Part shown: positions 63,165 to 64,000 of the stretch, one piece after another
How the letters are laid out: every line of letters begins with the position of its first letter
How positions within the stretch are numbered: the first letter of the stretch is position 1
Origin: an uncultured Propionibacteriaceae bacterium
Lineage (GTDB): Bacteria; Actinomycetota; Actinomycetes; Propionibacteriales; Propionibacteriaceae
Assembly: GCA_945911015.1 (NCBI GenBank)
Contig: CAMDZW010000002.1
Span: 185,656-249,655, forward strand
DNA length: 64,000 nucleotides
Direction of reading: 5' to 3'
The notes under the pieces: model-generated
What the model was told of the DNA's origin: nothing
Database searches by the model: none
Seen by the model: only the letters and a program-made list of their open reading frames with translations
Made by a program: the position numbers and the translations under genes

Positions 63165-64000
63165 GTGACCACTCCTTCCAGCCCGAGCCCTGCCGCCGGG
63201 ATCGCTGTTGCCATCGTCGGCTGTGGCGTCATCGGTGGCACCCACGGCCGGGTGCTCACCGCCAACCCCTCGTACGAGATCGTCGCCCTGGTCGACCCGA
63301 ACCCGGACAACATCGCACGGGTGAGCGCACTCGTGGTCGAGGCCGGCGGTGCCGCGCCGACCGGCTTTGCCACGCTGGCTGAGGCCCTGGCCAGCGGTGG
63401 TGTCGACCTGGTGTCGATCTGCACTCCGAGCGGACGGCATGTCGAGGTCGCCGAGGAGGCGGTACGGGCCGGGGTCCACGTGATCATCGAGAAGCCACTC
63501 GACGTCGACGTCGCGAGGGGGCGAGCACTGGCCGAACTGGTCGCCCACCGGCCGGATCCGCGGCAGGTGGTCAGTGTCATCAGCCAGCACCGTTTCGATC
63601 CTGCCCATCTGGTGACCAAAGCCGCGATCGAGGAGGGCCGCCTCGGCACTGTCACCTCGGCCTTGGCGTCGATGGCGTGGTACCGCAGTCAGGACTACTA
63701 CGACTCCGGCGACTGGCGCGGCACGTGGGAGCTCGACGGCGGCGGAGCGGTGATGAACCAGGCCGTGCACACCGTGGACCTGCTCCGGTGGTACCTCGGG
63801 ACCCCGCTCGAGGTCACGGCCTATGCCGGGCTTCTGGCCCATGAGCGGATCGAGGTCGAGGACGTCTGTGCGGCGACCATTCGCTTCGAGTCCGGTGCCC
63901 TGGCCGTCATCCATGCCACCACGGCGGCCTACCCGGGGCTGACCACCCGGATCCAGGTCCACGGCACCCAGGGATCCTCAATCGTCGACCGGGACCAACT
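63165..64000 (+). CDS. Gfo/Idh/MocA family oxidoreductase, N-terminal part
   Basis: The first 278 residues are present; the gene runs past the window. The NAD(P) loop G-C-G-V-I-G-G-T-H-G-R lies near residues 19-29, D-P-N-P-D near 44, and E-K-P-L-D-V near 106-111, where the Lys is the usual catalytic residue. W-E-L-D-G-G-G-A-V-M-N-Q lies near 188-199. It probably oxidises or reduces a sugar or sugar acid; divergence from uxaC suggests uronate or inositol-like substrates, but this is inference. Confidence 0.9.
   Translation, partial: MTTPSSPSPAAGIAVAIVGCGVIGGTHGRVLTANPSYEIVALVDPNPDNIARVSALVVEAGGAAPTGFATLAEALASGGVDLVSICTPSGRHVEVAEEAVRAGVHVIIEKPLDVDVARGRALAELVAHRPDPRQVVSVISQHRFDPAHLVTKAAIEEGRLGTVTSALASMAWYRSQDYYDSGDWRGTWELDGGGAVMNQAVHTVDLLRWYLGTPLEVTAYAGLLAHERIEVEDVCAATIRFESGALAVIHATTAAYPGLTTRIQVHGTQGSSIVDRDQ

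Overview
The window is high-GC actinobacterial chromosome. Markers are WhiB, a SigH/SigR-RsrA type sigma/anti-sigma pair, the PdtaS sensor kinase, KGD (2-oxoglutarate decarboxylase/dehydrogenase), NucS mismatch endonuclease, a DUF2550 gene after the ATP synthase operon, and many start codons lying 6-8 bases after a TAnnnT -10 box. I see no insertion sequence, prophage, CRISPR array or integrase. Genes are tightly packed, often with 1-4 base stop/start overlaps. A member of the Propionibacteriales is plausible, but that is inference from gene content only.

Layout. 1-9.8 kb: hisN (partial), a small membrane protein, doxX-like/aroA/rsgA, an SRAP protein, nagB, a DUF1731-type epimerase, then sigR/rsrA, pdtaS and whiB. 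From memory, the order whiB1-pdtaS-rshA-sigH-SRAP-aroA-rsgA matches a conserved block in Mycobacterium tuberculosis (Rv3219-Rv3228). 10-20.4 kb: galK, trmL, an alkyltransferase-like protein, kgd, a GlcNAc-type kinase divergent from an orphan sugar-binding lipoprotein, and a GT87 mannosyltransferase-like membrane protein. 20.5-31.4 kb: tRNA-Arg(CCG), a lipoprotein, lysA-hom-thrB (thrC is absent from its usual place), rho, rpmE, prfA, prmC and a threonylcarbamoyl-AMP synthase with long acidic tails. 31.4-41.1 kb: wecA-like gene, atpI-like, atpZ-like, atpBEFHAGDC and DUF2550. 41-64 kb: a mosaic of smaller units, including DUF5997/LysR-like, phosphoesterase, sulfatase, PduO cobalamin adenosyltransferase, GNAT, cyclophilin, a fatty-acid 3-hydroxyacyl-CoA dehydrogenase, nucS, an AI-2E family permease, a DivIVA-like coiled coil, thiolase, a bPH2 protein, MarR, a GntR/TSUP/DUF1634 operon, pgm, a CnoX-like protein, and uxaC divergent from a Gfo/Idh/MocA oxidoreductase cut by the window end.

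How the parts work together. The first third carries the thiol-oxidative stress circuit: a perfect SigR-type promoter drives sigR itself, and rsrA is translationally coupled to it. The middle carries aspartate-family amino acid synthesis, translation termination and the whole F1Fo ATP synthase, preceded by a near-perfect CRP/GlxR-type palindrome. Amino-sugar use is hinted at by nagB, the GlcNAc kinase and the binding protein, but no permease genes sit beside them.

The most unusual structural feature is not one locus. At least ten places show short tandem repeats of 15-21 bp at gene ends: inside the N- or C-terminal codons of Rho, Hom, the threonylcarbamoyl-AMP synthase, DUF1634 and the DivIVA-like protein, or spanning or following the stop codons of the SRAP, PdtaS, AtpC, DinB-like and hydrolase genes. 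Every coding repeat has a period divisible by three, while the stop-codon repeats have periods of 17, 17, 18, 19 and 21. I also report a ten-codon leader ORF that overlaps the DUF2550 start and a structured 454-base leader before rho.
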